NCBI GenBank assembly: GCA_963729115.1
Contig: CAVSMR010000025.1
Location: forward strand, 434,001-498,000
Source: Actinophytocola sp963729115
GTDB taxonomy: Bacteria > Actinomycetota > Actinomycetes > Mycobacteriales > Pseudonocardiaceae
Reading direction: 5' to 3'
DNA length: 64,000 bases
This document shows positions 35,152 through 43,840 of this stretch, piece by piece. A program made the position numbers and the translations under genes. The notes below the pieces were generated by a model. The model made no database searches. It saw only the letters and a list, made by a program, of their open reading frames with translations, and was not told the DNA's origin. The first letter of the stretch is position 1. Every line of letters begins with the position of its first letter.

Positions 35152-38100
35152 TCCTGCTCCTCGTCTGTACGGCTGTCCTCGGAACCGGACTGGTCACCAG
35201 GGTAGGCGTCGATTAGGGCGTGCCGACCACGGCGAACGCCCTGCTGGAAGCTTGACATGCGACCGCGGACGGCTTCCGCCGAACGTGGTGGCAGTGGCGG
35301 AGCCGCTGGTGCCTCCGCAGCGGCCGCCGCATGACGCGGCGCCGCCGAGCCCGGCACGAGGTGTGCCTTGGGCACCCGCTTGGGCAGACCGGCAGTGGTC
35401 TGCGCATCCGGGGTGTCGTCGAGGAGCGCCTGGGCGGCGAGCCACCCGTCATCACCCGGTGAGGTCCACACGGACGAGGGCTGGTCCGCCACCGGCGGCT
35501 GCTGCCCCACGTCCGTGGTCTCCGCGGCGGGCGGCGCTCCGTGGGTGGAACCGTTGGCCCCGTTCTCCGCGGCCTCCGGCTGCTGTTCGGACAGCTCGTT
35601 CATCCGGATCGAGCCGGTGTCCGCCGCCTCGAACCACTGCGACAGCACGGCCTCGTAGATCGGCAGCCGTTCGGTCGGCGCGTCCACGCCCTGGTCGGCC
35701 TCCGGCGGCCGGCTCGCGCCGAGCGGCGGGTAGCCACCGGTTTCCTCGGGCGGCTCGGGCAGCGGCGTGCCGAACAGCGCGGTCGTCTGGTCGGCGCCCT
35801 GGTCGGAGTGCCGGCCGTTCTGCTCCACGCCCGTATCGGTGGTCACGCCGTTGGCGCCCGTCGACACGGTCGGCTCGTGCCCGAGGTTGAACGGCGGGTA
35901 GCCCGCCACCTCCTCGGGTGTCCGGTCCTGGCGCGTCTCCGCGCCGGGATCCCCGCCGTCCGCGCGCAACCGTGCCATGCCGCCGGTGAACGCGCCGGCG
36001 ATGCCGCTGTTGCGGACCGGGAGGCTGCTGCTCGCGCTGGTCGGCGAGTCCTGGACGGGCGCCGAGAGGGCCGTCGACGTCGAGGTCGTCGAGGTGGCCG
36101 ACATGGAACGCGACGGCCCGCCGATGGGCTGGACCAGCCCGGCCGGCACGTTGATCCGCGCGATCAGGCCACCGTCGATGTCCTCGTTGTCCCGCAGCCG
36201 CACGATGATGTTGTGCCGCTTGGCCAGCCGGGCGACCACGTACAGACCCATGCGCCGGGTCACCGCGACGTCCAGGTCCGGCGGGTCGGCCAGCCGGGCG
36301 TTGGCCGCGCCGATCTCGTCCTCGGACATCCCGACACCCTGGTCGGTGATCTGGATGGCCAGCTCCCTCTTGCGGGTCATGGCCATCCGGACGATGACCT
36401 TCTTCTCCGGCTCGGAGAAGAAGGTGGCGTTGTCGAGGAGCTCCGCGATGACGTGCACGAGGTCGGAGACCGCACGACCCTGCACCGCGACATCGGGTGC
36501 CGAGGCGACGTCGACCCGGGCGTAGTGCTCGACCTCGGACACCGCGGCGCCGACGACCTCCGAGGCCGGCACCGGGCGGTTGAGCTGGCGGGACAGGCCG
36601 GTACCCGAGAGCACCAGCAGGCTCTCCGAGTTCCGCCGCATCCGGGTCGCCAGGTGGTCGAGCTCGAACAGGCTCGCCAGCTGGTCGGGGTCCTGCTCGT
36701 CCTGCTCCAGCCGGTCGATCAGGGACAGCTGGCGCTCGACCAGCGCCTGCGACCGGCGCGACAGGTTGACGAAGATCGAGTTGATGTTGTCGCGCAGCAG
36801 CGCCTGCTCGGTCGCCATCAGGACCGCCTGCTCCTGGACCGCGTCGAACGAGCGGGCCAGCTGGCCGGTCTCCTCGGTGGTGAACACCGCCACCGGCTCG
36901 ACCGCGTGCTTCGCGGCCTCCTGCGGGTCCGGGTCGGCCAGGATCCGCTGCACCGAGGCCGGCAGCCTGCGGTTCGCGACCTCCAGCGCCTCGCGGCGCA
37001 GCACCCGCAGCGGCTTGAGCAGCGCCCGGGTGACCACGGTCATCAGGGCGACCGCGAGCAGCAGCGCCAGCAGCACGGCCACCGAGTCGCGCCACGCGGA
37101 GTCGGTGGCCTCTTCGGCCAGCGCGGTGGCGTCGTCACGCAGGTTGTTCAGCAGCTCGGTCTCGACCGCGCGCATGTGCTCGAGCGTCGCCGACCCGTCA
37201 TTGGTGAGGTCGGCCTCGTCGATGTCGAGCTTCGGGTCCGCGCCCAGGCCCGCGGCCTCGGCGGCGGAGATGGCGCTGGCCTTGATCGCCTCGCGGTTGT
37301 CGACCTCGGGGCCCGAGACCGTGTCCGAGAGCAGCTGCAGCTGGTCGGTCGACGCGTCCGCGCGGTAGTCGGTGAGCGAGGTGGTCGCGCTGGACTGCGC
37401 GTCGCGGATGCGCTGGAGGAGGTCGGCGGGGAAGTCGTCGCGGGCGGCCGCGATCTGCAGGATCGAGTTCTCCTTGCCGACGTTCTCCTTTGCCTCCGAC
37501 AGCGACTGGATGACCGAGCTCTCGCGCAGCAGCGTCTTGTCGGTGACCGAGGTGTTGATCTCACGGCCGAGGCGGACGACGGCATCGAGCACGGCGGAGT
37601 ACGCGGCGAACAGGGCCGAGTCCGGGTATTCGGTCTGCTCGACCGTGCGCCGGATCGACGTCAGCGCCGACAGCCGCTGCAGGCCGACGTTGTAACGGTT
37701 CTTGGCCGCCTCGTCGTCGGTGTCCAGCGACGCGGCCGCGGTCTGGGCCGACCGGATCGCCTGGTCAACGAGGTTGATCTGGGTGTCCAGCTCGGTCCGC
37801 GAGCCGGTGTCCTTGCCGGCCGCGACCCGGGCGACGGCGAGCGTGCGTTCCTTCTGCAGCTCGTGGACCACGCTCGTGACGTTCCTGGCGAGATCCACCT
37901 GGCTCACCGTCTGGTTGAACTCGGCAGCGCGGTCCAGGTCGACCTTGGCCCGCACGCCACCGAGGATCAACGCCGTCAGCGTCGGGACCACGATGACCGC
38001 GATGACCTTCGTCCGCAGCCGCCAGTTGCGCATCCGGAAGGGGGAGCCCCCGGACATTGCACTGGGCGGCGTGGCCGGACGACCGGACGCTGAGTTCTGG

Positions 38101-38177
38101 TGAGGCACGGCGGCACCATAGTCGGTGCGAAAACCGGCGCGAGGTGGGATATCAGTCGGGTCGGGCACTCCCAGCAC
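35148..38177 (-). CDS. cvnA: Conservon sensor histidine-kinase-like protein CvnA
   Basis: About 1009 residues. An N-terminal membrane helix (KVIAVIVVPTLTALILGG) is followed by a nitrate/nitrite-sensor-like extracellular helical domain of about 290 residues. A second membrane helix (VAVLLALLLAVALMTVV) leads to a HAMP segment, then a GHKL ATPase domain with N-box HVIAELLDNATFFSEP and G1 box DQGVGMSEDE. A 350-residue Pro/Ser/Ala-rich tail ends the protein. No phosphoacceptor His motif of the normal kind is obvious, as in other conservons. Starts at GTG 38177, 38168 or 38108 are possible; the last follows TATGGT by six bases. Confidence 0.92.
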   Translation of the reverse strand: MLGVPDPTDIPPRAGFRTDYGAAVPHQNSASGRPATPPSAMSGGSPFRMRNWRLRTKVIAVIVVPTLTALILGGVRAKVDLDRAAEFNQTVSQVDLARNVTSVVHELQKERTLAVARVAAGKDTGSRTELDTQINLVDQAIRSAQTAAASLDTDDEAAKNRYNVGLQRLSALTSIRRTVEQTEYPDSALFAAYSAVLDAVVRLGREINTSVTDKTLLRESSVIQSLSEAKENVGKENSILQIAAARDDFPADLLQRIRDAQSSATTSLTDYRADASTDQLQLLSDTVSGPEVDNREAIKASAISAAEAAGLGADPKLDIDEADLTNDGSATLEHMRAVETELLNNLRDDATALAEEATDSAWRDSVAVLLALLLAVALMTVVTRALLKPLRVLRREALEVANRRLPASVQRILADPDPQEAAKHAVEPVAVFTTEETGQLARSFDAVQEQAVLMATEQALLRDNINSIFVNLSRRSQALVERQLSLIDRLEQDEQDPDQLASLFELDHLATRMRRNSESLLVLSGTGLSRQLNRPVPASEVVGAAVSEVEHYARVDVASAPDVAVQGRAVSDLVHVIAELLDNATFFSEPEKKVIVRMAMTRKRELAIQITDQGVGMSEDEIGAANARLADPPDLDVAVTRRMGLYVVARLAKRHNIIVRLRDNEDIDGGLIARINVPAGLVQPIGGPSRSMSATSTTSTSTALSAPVQDSPTSASSSLPVRNSGIAGAFTGGMARLRADGGDPGAETRQDRTPEEVAGYPPFNLGHEPTVSTGANGVTTDTGVEQNGRHSDQGADQTTALFGTPLPEPPEETGGYPPLGASRPPEADQGVDAPTERLPIYEAVLSQWFEAADTGSIRMNELSEQQPEAAENGANGSTHGAPPAAETTDVGQQPPVADQPSSVWTSPGDDGWLAAQALLDDTPDAQTTAGLPKRVPKAHLVPGSAAPRHAAAAAEAPAAPPLPPRSAEAVRGRMSSFQQGVRRGRHALIDAYPGDQSGSEDSRTDEEQE

Positions 38178-38751
38178 TCTCCCTGGTTGTGAAGCCGTTA
38201 GCCCGCCAGCTCGAACGGACAGGAACCCCAGTGAGGACGCTTACCCACCGGGTGCCCCCAGCGGCGTCGCACCCGCGCAGCTCTGCTCCCCAGCTCCCAC
38301 TGCCGGGGAGCACGCGCAAGATCATTTGGGCGCGCTCCTTAACCGCTTCTCGATGAATCGTTACCTCACTGTGGCAACAGAAGGTAGCGGAGTCTACCCG
38401 TGGATGTAAGCCCTCCAGCGGGGTGGTCACACATCAGGGTAGGAAAAGTCACACGCTGACAACAATTTTTCTCGATCGGTTCAGGTGATGCCTCCCTCTT
38501 TCGGCTCAGAGGTTTCGCCTCTGGGTAGCGATATGGTCACATGTCGTGCGCATGAGGGACACACCCTGTCGACAATGCGTAGGGGCCATACTTTTCACGT
38601 CACCCGTATTCACTCAAGTGGCTCAGCCAAACGGGCCAAGATAGGCACTATCGGTGACGCTGCGAACACACTGTAGAGTGGCGCGCTGGTGAACGTGGGC
38701 ACCAAACAAAAGATCAAGAATTACGCAATCTCACCCACGAGGAGAGACTTC
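38178..38751. other. Divergent intergenic region between cvnA and the ABC importer
   Basis: These 574 bases are lower in GC than their neighbours and contain no credible gene. Visible elements are two direct GTCACAC copies 22 bases apart (38426-38432 and 38448-38454), a 6-base hairpin CAGAGG/CCTCTG (38507-38523), and a -10-like TAGAGT at 38674-38679 for the importer operon. Confidence 0.55.
38674..38679 (+). promoter_or_regulatory. -10 hexamer for the importer operon
   Basis: TAGAGT lies nine bases before an in-frame GTG (38689) and 73 bases before the ribosome-site-preceded ATG 38752. No convincing -35 is seen. Confidence 0.4.
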
Positions 38752-39789
38752 ATGCCCAAGGGCATCAACGGGCGCCGCATGCGCGCCCACCTTCCGCTGC
38801 TCGCGACGGCGCTGACGCTGGTGACGACCCTGACCGGGTGCGGCCTGCTCGGCGGCTCGGAGGAGGACAGCGGGTCCGGATCGGGCGGCAACGCCAATCT
38901 CGAGAAGTCGGATATCTCGGTCTCGATCATGAAGACCACCGACCTCGCGCCGTTCCACCTGGCGATGAAAGAGGGCTACTTCAAGGACGAGGGCCTCAAC
39001 GTCAAGTTCGTCCAGGCACCCAGCGGCGGCGAGTCGGTCGGCAAGCTCCTCAGCGGCGAAGTGGATATCGCGTACTCGAGCTACACGCCGTTCTTCCTGG
39101 CCCAGTCCAAGAACGCGGCCGGGGCCAAGGGCGGCGTCAAGCTCGTCGCCGACGCCTCGTCCGCCGGTCCCGGCGCCACCATGGTCGTCGCCACCCCGGA
39201 CTCCTCGGTGCGCACCATCAAGGACATCGCCGGCAAGCGCGTCGCGGTCACGGCCACCGGCACCATCTCCGACCTGCTGACGATGGCCACGCTCAAGGCC
39301 AACAACGTGCGGTACGACAACATCAAGTGGACGCCGACGCCGTTCCCGCTGACCGCGCAGGCCCTCAAGGAGAAGCGGGTCGACGCCGCGTTCGTCACCG
39401 AGCCCTTCATCCAGGACACGATGAAGAACGCCGGCGCCCAGCCGATCTTCGACACCGCCGCCGGCCCGACCGCGGACATGCCGACCGCGGGCTGGGGCTC
39501 CACGGGCAAGTTCACCGACCAGAACCCCAACACGATCGCCGCGTTCCAGCGGGCCATGCAGAAGGGCACCACCCTCGCTCTCGGTGACCGTGGCAAGGTC
39601 GAGCCCATGCTCGTCGAGTTCTCCGGCGTCGACCAGGACACCGCCCGCATGGCAACCCTGCTCACCTTCCAGTCCAAGCTCGACGCGACCCGCATCCAGC
39701 GCGTCCCCGACCTGATGCTCGAGTTCAAGGTCATCAAGAAGCCCATCGACGTCGAGAAGATGGTCGTGGCGACCGCACCGGCCGGCTGA
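38752..39789 (+). CDS. ABC importer substrate-binding lipoprotein (NMT1/SsuA-like)
   Basis: A 345-residue periplasmic-binding lipoprotein: signal peptide with lipobox LTGC (about Cys 28), a Ser/Gly linker, then a type II binding fold of the NMT1/THI5 and SsuA/TauA/NrtA group (DLAPFHLAMKEGYFKDEGLNVKFV, GEVDIAYSSYTPFFLA, GKRVAVTATGTISDLL, VDAAFVTEPFI). ATG 38752 has GAGGAGAG upstream. An in-frame GTG 38689 would add 21 residues including TRRDF, but the hydrophobic core is then far away. First gene of a four-gene importer operon. Substrate not readable: sulfonates, pyrimidines or aromatic acids are all possible. Confidence 0.9.
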   Translation: MPKGINGRRMRAHLPLLATALTLVTTLTGCGLLGGSEEDSGSGSGGNANLEKSDISVSIMKTTDLAPFHLAMKEGYFKDEGLNVKFVQAPSGGESVGKLLSGEVDIAYSSYTPFFLAQSKNAAGAKGGVKLVADASSAGPGATMVVATPDSSVRTIKDIAGKRVAVTATGTISDLLTMATLKANNVRYDNIKWTPTPFPLTAQALKEKRVDAAFVTEPFIQDTMKNAGAQPIFDTAAGPTADMPTAGWGSTGKFTDQNPNTIAAFQRAMQKGTTLALGDRGKVEPMLVEFSGVDQDTARMATLLTFQSKLDATRIQRVPDLMLEFKVIKKPIDVEKMVVATAPAG

Positions 39790-39790
39790 G

Positions 39791-40564
39791 TTGCCTCGGT
39801 TCGCTCGCAACCTGATCGGGCTGGCCGGCTTCTTCCTCATCTGGGAAGGAGCCGTCCGGCTCGGCCTCGTCGAGCGGGTCTTCCTGCCTACGCCCACGGA
39901 TGTGCTGGCGCAGCTGGTCGACCTGCTCGGCGATCAGACCTTCCTGCGCGACGTCGTCGCGACCGTGCTGGCCTGGCTGATCGCCCTGGCCCTCGCGGTC
40001 GCCGTCGCGGTGCCCGCCGGTCTGCTGCTCGGCAGCCTGCCGTGGCTGCGGACCGGCTCCCGGGTGCTGATCGAGTTCCTGCGCCCGATCCCGCCGGTCG
40101 CGCTGATCCCGCTGATCATCATGACGATCGGCTCCGGCCCCGAGGCCAAGATCACGCTGGCGTTCTACGCCTCCATCTGGCCGATCCTGTTCAACATCAT
40201 CTACGCGCTCGACGACATCGACCCGCTGCTGCTCGACACGTCCCGCTCGTTCGGCAACGGCCGGGTCCGCACGCTCGCGACCGTGGCGCTGCCGCACGTC
40301 GCGCCGTTCGCGTTCACCGGGCTGCGGCTCTCGGCGGCGATCGCACTGATCGTGACCGTCTCCACCGAGTACCTCGCCGGCAGCGCGGTCGGGGTGGGCG
40401 CGTTCATCATCGACACGGCCAACAACCTGGGCTCGATGGACCAGGTGCTCGCCGGAACCGTCGTCATCGGGTTCATTGGCTACCTGGTCAACGAGGGTCT
40501 CGAACGGATCGGCCGGCGCCTGTTCCGGTGGAGCGACACCACGCGCGTGGAGGCGCTGTCATGA
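39791..40564 (+). CDS. ABC importer permease 1
   Basis: A 257-residue permease of the SsuC/TauC/NrtB group with six hydrophobic helices and the binding-protein-dependent loop (DTSRSFGNGRVRTLATVALPHVAPFAFTGLRLS). TTG 39791 follows the preceding stop by one base, so translation is coupled. It overlaps the next permease by ATGA. Two different permease genes suggest a heterodimeric channel. Confidence 0.92.
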   Translation: MPRFARNLIGLAGFFLIWEGAVRLGLVERVFLPTPTDVLAQLVDLLGDQTFLRDVVATVLAWLIALALAVAVAVPAGLLLGSLPWLRTGSRVLIEFLRPIPPVALIPLIIMTIGSGPEAKITLAFYASIWPILFNIIYALDDIDPLLLDTSRSFGNGRVRTLATVALPHVAPFAFTGLRLSAAIALIVTVSTEYLAGSAVGVGAFIIDTANNLGSMDQVLAGTVVIGFIGYLVNEGLERIGRRLFRWSDTTRVEALS

Positions 40565-41370
40565 GGGGCGTCACCGGTTTCACCCAGCGCTGGGCGGTGT
40601 TCGTGGTCGCCGTCGTGGTGTGGCAGCTCGTCACCGCGGCCGCGGCCAACGTCTGGTTCCCCACGCCGCTGGAGATCGCGCGGCGCGGCCGGGAGCTGTG
40701 GTTCACCGGCGAGGACGGCGGCTTCGGCCTGGCGCCCACGGTGTTCGACGACATCCTGCCGAGCCTCGGCCGCGCGCTCGGCGGCTGGGCGCTGGCCGGC
40801 CTCATCGGCATCGCGCTCGGCACCGCGCTCGGCCGCTCGCGGACCGCCATGCAGTACGTCGGGCCGCTGTTCGCGTTCTTCCGCGCGCTGCCCTCGCCCG
40901 CGCTGATCCCCGTCTTCATCGTGCTGTTCGGCATCGACTCGGGCATGAAGCTGACGCTGATCGTCTTCGGCTCCATCTGGCCGATCCTGCTCAACACCGT
41001 CGACGGCGTCCGCTCGGTCGACCCGGTCCAGACCGACACGGCGCGCTCCTTCCGCACACCGCGTGGCCAGTGGCTCACGATGGTCGTGCTCCCCGCGGCC
41101 ATGCCGAAGATCTTCGCCGGGCTGCGGCTCTCGCTCGCGATCTCGGTGATCCTGATGGTCGTCTCGGAGATGGTCGGCACCACGAGCGGCATCGGCTACC
41201 AGCTACGGTTCGCCCAGACCCAGTTCGACTTCACCACGATGTGGGCGTGGATCGTATTGCTTGGCATCATCGGTTACGGGCTGAACCTCGCGCTGCTCGC
41301 CGTGGAGCGCCGGGCGCTTCGCTGGCAGCCGACACGAGCGGCCGTCGCGGCCGCGAAGGCAGGAGGGTGA
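40561..41370 (+). CDS. ABC importer permease 2
   Basis: A 269-residue paralogous permease, again with six helices and the EAA-type loop (DTARSFRTPRGQWLTMVVLPAAMPKIFAGLRLSLA). The ATG at 40561 sits in an ATGA overlap with permease 1. It ends one base before the ATPase gene. It probably pairs with permease 1 in one transporter. Confidence 0.92.
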   Translation: MRGVTGFTQRWAVFVVAVVVWQLVTAAAANVWFPTPLEIARRGRELWFTGEDGGFGLAPTVFDDILPSLGRALGGWALAGLIGIALGTALGRSRTAMQYVGPLFAFFRALPSPALIPVFIVLFGIDSGMKLTLIVFGSIWPILLNTVDGVRSVDPVQTDTARSFRTPRGQWLTMVVLPAAMPKIFAGLRLSLAISVILMVVSEMVGTTSGIGYQLRFAQTQFDFTTMWAWIVLLGIIGYGLNLALLAVERRALRWQPTRAAVAAAKAGG

Positions 41371-41371
41371 C

Positions 41372-42256
41372 ATGCCGACCATGCTCGAGGTGCGCGACCT
41401 GGTGCACCAGTACGGCACCGGTCCGGACGCACACACGGCGCTGTCGGAGCTGTCCTTCACCGTCGAGTCCCACCAGCTCGCCTGCATCGTCGGGCCGTCC
41501 GGCTGCGGCAAGTCGACGCTGCTGCGCTGCATCGCCGGCCTGATCAAGCCGACCGCCGGCACGGTCACGCTGCACGGCGACGAGGTGCAGGGCGTGCCCG
41601 ACGACCTCGCCGTCGTGTTCCAGGACTACAGCCGGTCGCTGTTCCCGTGGCTGTCGGTGCGCGGCAACGTCGAGTTCCCGCTGCGCACTCGGGTCCGCGG
41701 CCGCGGCACCCGCCGGGCCCGGGCCCTGGAGGCGCTGGAGTGGGTCGGGCTGGCCGACGCCGCGGGCAAGTACCCGTGGCAGCTGTCCGGCGGCATGCAG
41801 CAGCGGGTGTCGATCGCCCGGGCGCTCGCCTCGCAGCCGGCGCTGCTGCTGATGGACGAGCCGTTCGCGTCGGTGGACGCGCAGACCCGCGCCGAGCTCG
41901 AGGACCTGCTGCTGCGGGTGCGCAGCGAGCACGGGAGCACGGTGCTGCTGGTCACCCACGACATCGACGAGAGCGTGTACCTGGGCGACCGGGTGCTGGT
42001 GCTGTCCCGCTCCCCCGCGCGGATCCTCTCCGACCTGACCGTCGACCTGCCTCCGGAGCGCGACCAGATCACCACCCGCGGCTCGGCGGGGTTCGTCGAG
42101 CTGCGTACCGAGATCGCCCGCCTGCTGCACGACAAGCAGGCCGACCGGCCCGGCCCGGCGGACGAGAACGGCGCCCCGGCGGACACCGACGCCCTCGCGG
42201 CGCAGCGGTTCCTCGCCGCCGAGCGGGAGGAAGCCCGCCAGCGGTCCAGCCGCTGA
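41372..42256 (+). CDS. ABC importer ATP-binding protein
   Basis: A 294-residue importer ATPase of the SsuB/TauB/NrtD group. Walker A GPSGCGKST near residue 49, Q-loop VFQDYSRSLFPW, signature LSGGMQQRV, Walker B LLLMDEPFASVD, and switch VTHDIDES. A 50-residue C-terminal extension is Asp/Ala/Glu-rich. It ends six bases from the convergent decarboxylase stop; a 7-base stem (42257-42276) at the junction may be a weak shared terminator. Confidence 0.93.
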   Translation: MPTMLEVRDLVHQYGTGPDAHTALSELSFTVESHQLACIVGPSGCGKSTLLRCIAGLIKPTAGTVTLHGDEVQGVPDDLAVVFQDYSRSLFPWLSVRGNVEFPLRTRVRGRGTRRARALEALEWVGLADAAGKYPWQLSGGMQQRVSIARALASQPALLLMDEPFASVDAQTRAELEDLLLRVRSEHGSTVLLVTHDIDESVYLGDRVLVLSRSPARILSDLTVDLPPERDQITTRGSAGFVELRTEIARLLHDKQADRPGPADENGAPADTDALAAQRFLAAEREEARQRSSR

Positions 42257-42262
42257 CCCGGC

Positions 42263-43840
42263 TCAGTACAGCCGGGGCGGGTTCGGGTCGACCGTGACGT
42301 GGACCACGGTGGGCCGGTCGTCGGCGAGCGCGCTCGTCAGCGCCGGCATGAACTCGTCCGCGCGCTCGACGTGGTGGGCCCGGCAGCCCATCCCGGTGGC
42401 GAGCGCGACGAAGTCGATGCCGCCCAGCTCGACGCCGGGCATCTTGGCGTTCTCCGGGCCGGCCAGGATGTCGACGGCCGCGTACCGCGAGTTGTCCACG
42501 ATCACGAACGTCACCGGCAGGTGCTCGCGGGCCGCCGTCCACAGCGCCTGCACGCTGTACATCGTCGACCCGTCGCCCAGCACCGCCACGACCTTGCGGT
42601 CCGGCGCGCCGAGCGCGGCACCCACGGCCGCGGCCACGCCGTAGCCCAGCGCGCCGCCGCCCGTGCTGAGCAGGCCCGCGCGCCGCGCGCGGACCGGCAG
42701 GTACTCGCGGCGCACCAGCAGGTGGCTCGGGATCTCCTCGACCAGCAGCGTGTCGGCGGGCAGCACGTCGGCCATCGCCGCGAACACCCACTCCGCCGTG
42801 ATCGGGTCGGTCGCCGGCGGGCGCGGGCGGCGGGCGCGGCCCACCGGCAGCGGCCGGGACGGGGTGGTCACCGACCCGGCGAGCGCGCGCACCGCGGCCC
42901 GCACGCCGGACCGGATGCCGACGCCCACCCGGGCCCGCGCGAGCACCTGCTCGTCGTCGCTCACCAGGTACAGCGGCGGCATCTTCGCGGCGGTGCAGCC
43001 CCGGTACACGTGGTAGACGAACACCGGCGCGCCCAGCACGACGACGAGGTCGTGGCCGGCCAGCGCCTCGACCGTGCCCTGCTCCTCCGGCGGCAGGAAG
43101 CCCAGGAACTGCGGGTGGTCCTCGGGGAACGAGCTGCGCCACGACATCGGGCTCGCCCACACCCCGGCCCGCATCCGCTCGGCCAGCTCGACGACGTCCG
43201 GGATCGCGCCCTCGGCGTCCACGCCCGGGCCGACGACGAGCACCGGGTCGGCCGCACTGTCCACAGCGGACACCAGGTCGGCCAGCGCGGCCGGGTCGGG
43301 CCCGAAACCGGGCAGCGGCGCGCGTTCGGGCTGCGGCTCGCACTCGGCGTCCCAGTCGTCGGCGGGCACCGACACGAACACCGGACCGTACGGCGGCTGG
43401 GTCGCCACGTGGTACGCACGGGCCAGCGCGCCCGGGACGTCCTGCGCCCGCGCGGGCTCGACGGCCCACTTCACGTACGGGCGCGGGAAGAGCGTCGCGT
43501 CGAGCGCGCCGAGGAAGGGCTCGCCCGGCAGCAGCGAGCGCACCTGCTGGCCGGCCAGCACGATCATCGGGGTGTTGTTGCGGTACGCGGTGAACACGTG
43601 GCCCAGCGCGTGCCCGACCCCGCCCGCGGAGTGCAGGTTGACCAGCACGGGCCGCCCGCTCGCGTGTGCGTAGCCGTCGGCCATCGCGACCACGACGGAC
43701 TCCTGCAGGCCCAGCACGTACCGGAAGTCCTCGGGAAAGCCGGTGAGGAAGCCGATCTCGGTGGTGCCGGGGTTGCCGAAGATCGTGGTCAGCCCGTACG
43801 AGCGGAGCACGTCCCGGGTGACGTCCCGGACTGTGCTCAT
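42263..43840 (-). CDS. ThDP-dependent decarboxylase, benzoylformate decarboxylase-like
   Basis: A 525-residue thiamine-diphosphate enzyme. FGNPGTTEIGF and the VNLHSAGGVGHALGH segment with its His match benzoylformate decarboxylases (MdlC). The cofactor Glu is in LQESVVVAMADGY, and the ThDP motif is GDGSTMYSVQALWTAA to NSRYAA. It would decarboxylate an aromatic 2-keto acid, but related acetolactate-type enzymes share these motifs. ATG 43840 overlaps the stop of the dehydrogenase gene (ATGA). Expressed after that gene and convergent to the importer, suggesting a shared substrate. Confidence 0.85.
   Translation of the reverse strand: MSTVRDVTRDVLRSYGLTTIFGNPGTTEIGFLTGFPEDFRYVLGLQESVVVAMADGYAHASGRPVLVNLHSAGGVGHALGHVFTAYRNNTPMIVLAGQQVRSLLPGEPFLGALDATLFPRPYVKWAVEPARAQDVPGALARAYHVATQPPYGPVFVSVPADDWDAECEPQPERAPLPGFGPDPAALADLVSAVDSAADPVLVVGPGVDAEGAIPDVVELAERMRAGVWASPMSWRSSFPEDHPQFLGFLPPEEQGTVEALAGHDLVVVLGAPVFVYHVYRGCTAAKMPPLYLVSDDEQVLARARVGVGIRSGVRAAVRALAGSVTTPSRPLPVGRARRPRPPATDPITAEWVFAAMADVLPADTLLVEEIPSHLLVRREYLPVRARRAGLLSTGGGALGYGVAAAVGAALGAPDRKVVAVLGDGSTMYSVQALWTAAREHLPVTFVIVDNSRYAAVDILAGPENAKMPGVELGGIDFVALATGMGCRAHHVERADEFMPALTSALADDRPTVVHVTVDPNPPRLY

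Noticed and set aside
38689..38751. Tat signal (TRRDF) by starting the binding protein at GTG 38689
   Set aside because: The hydrophobic segment begins more than 20 residues after the motif, and ATG 38752 with its ribosome site already gives a good lipoprotein signal.
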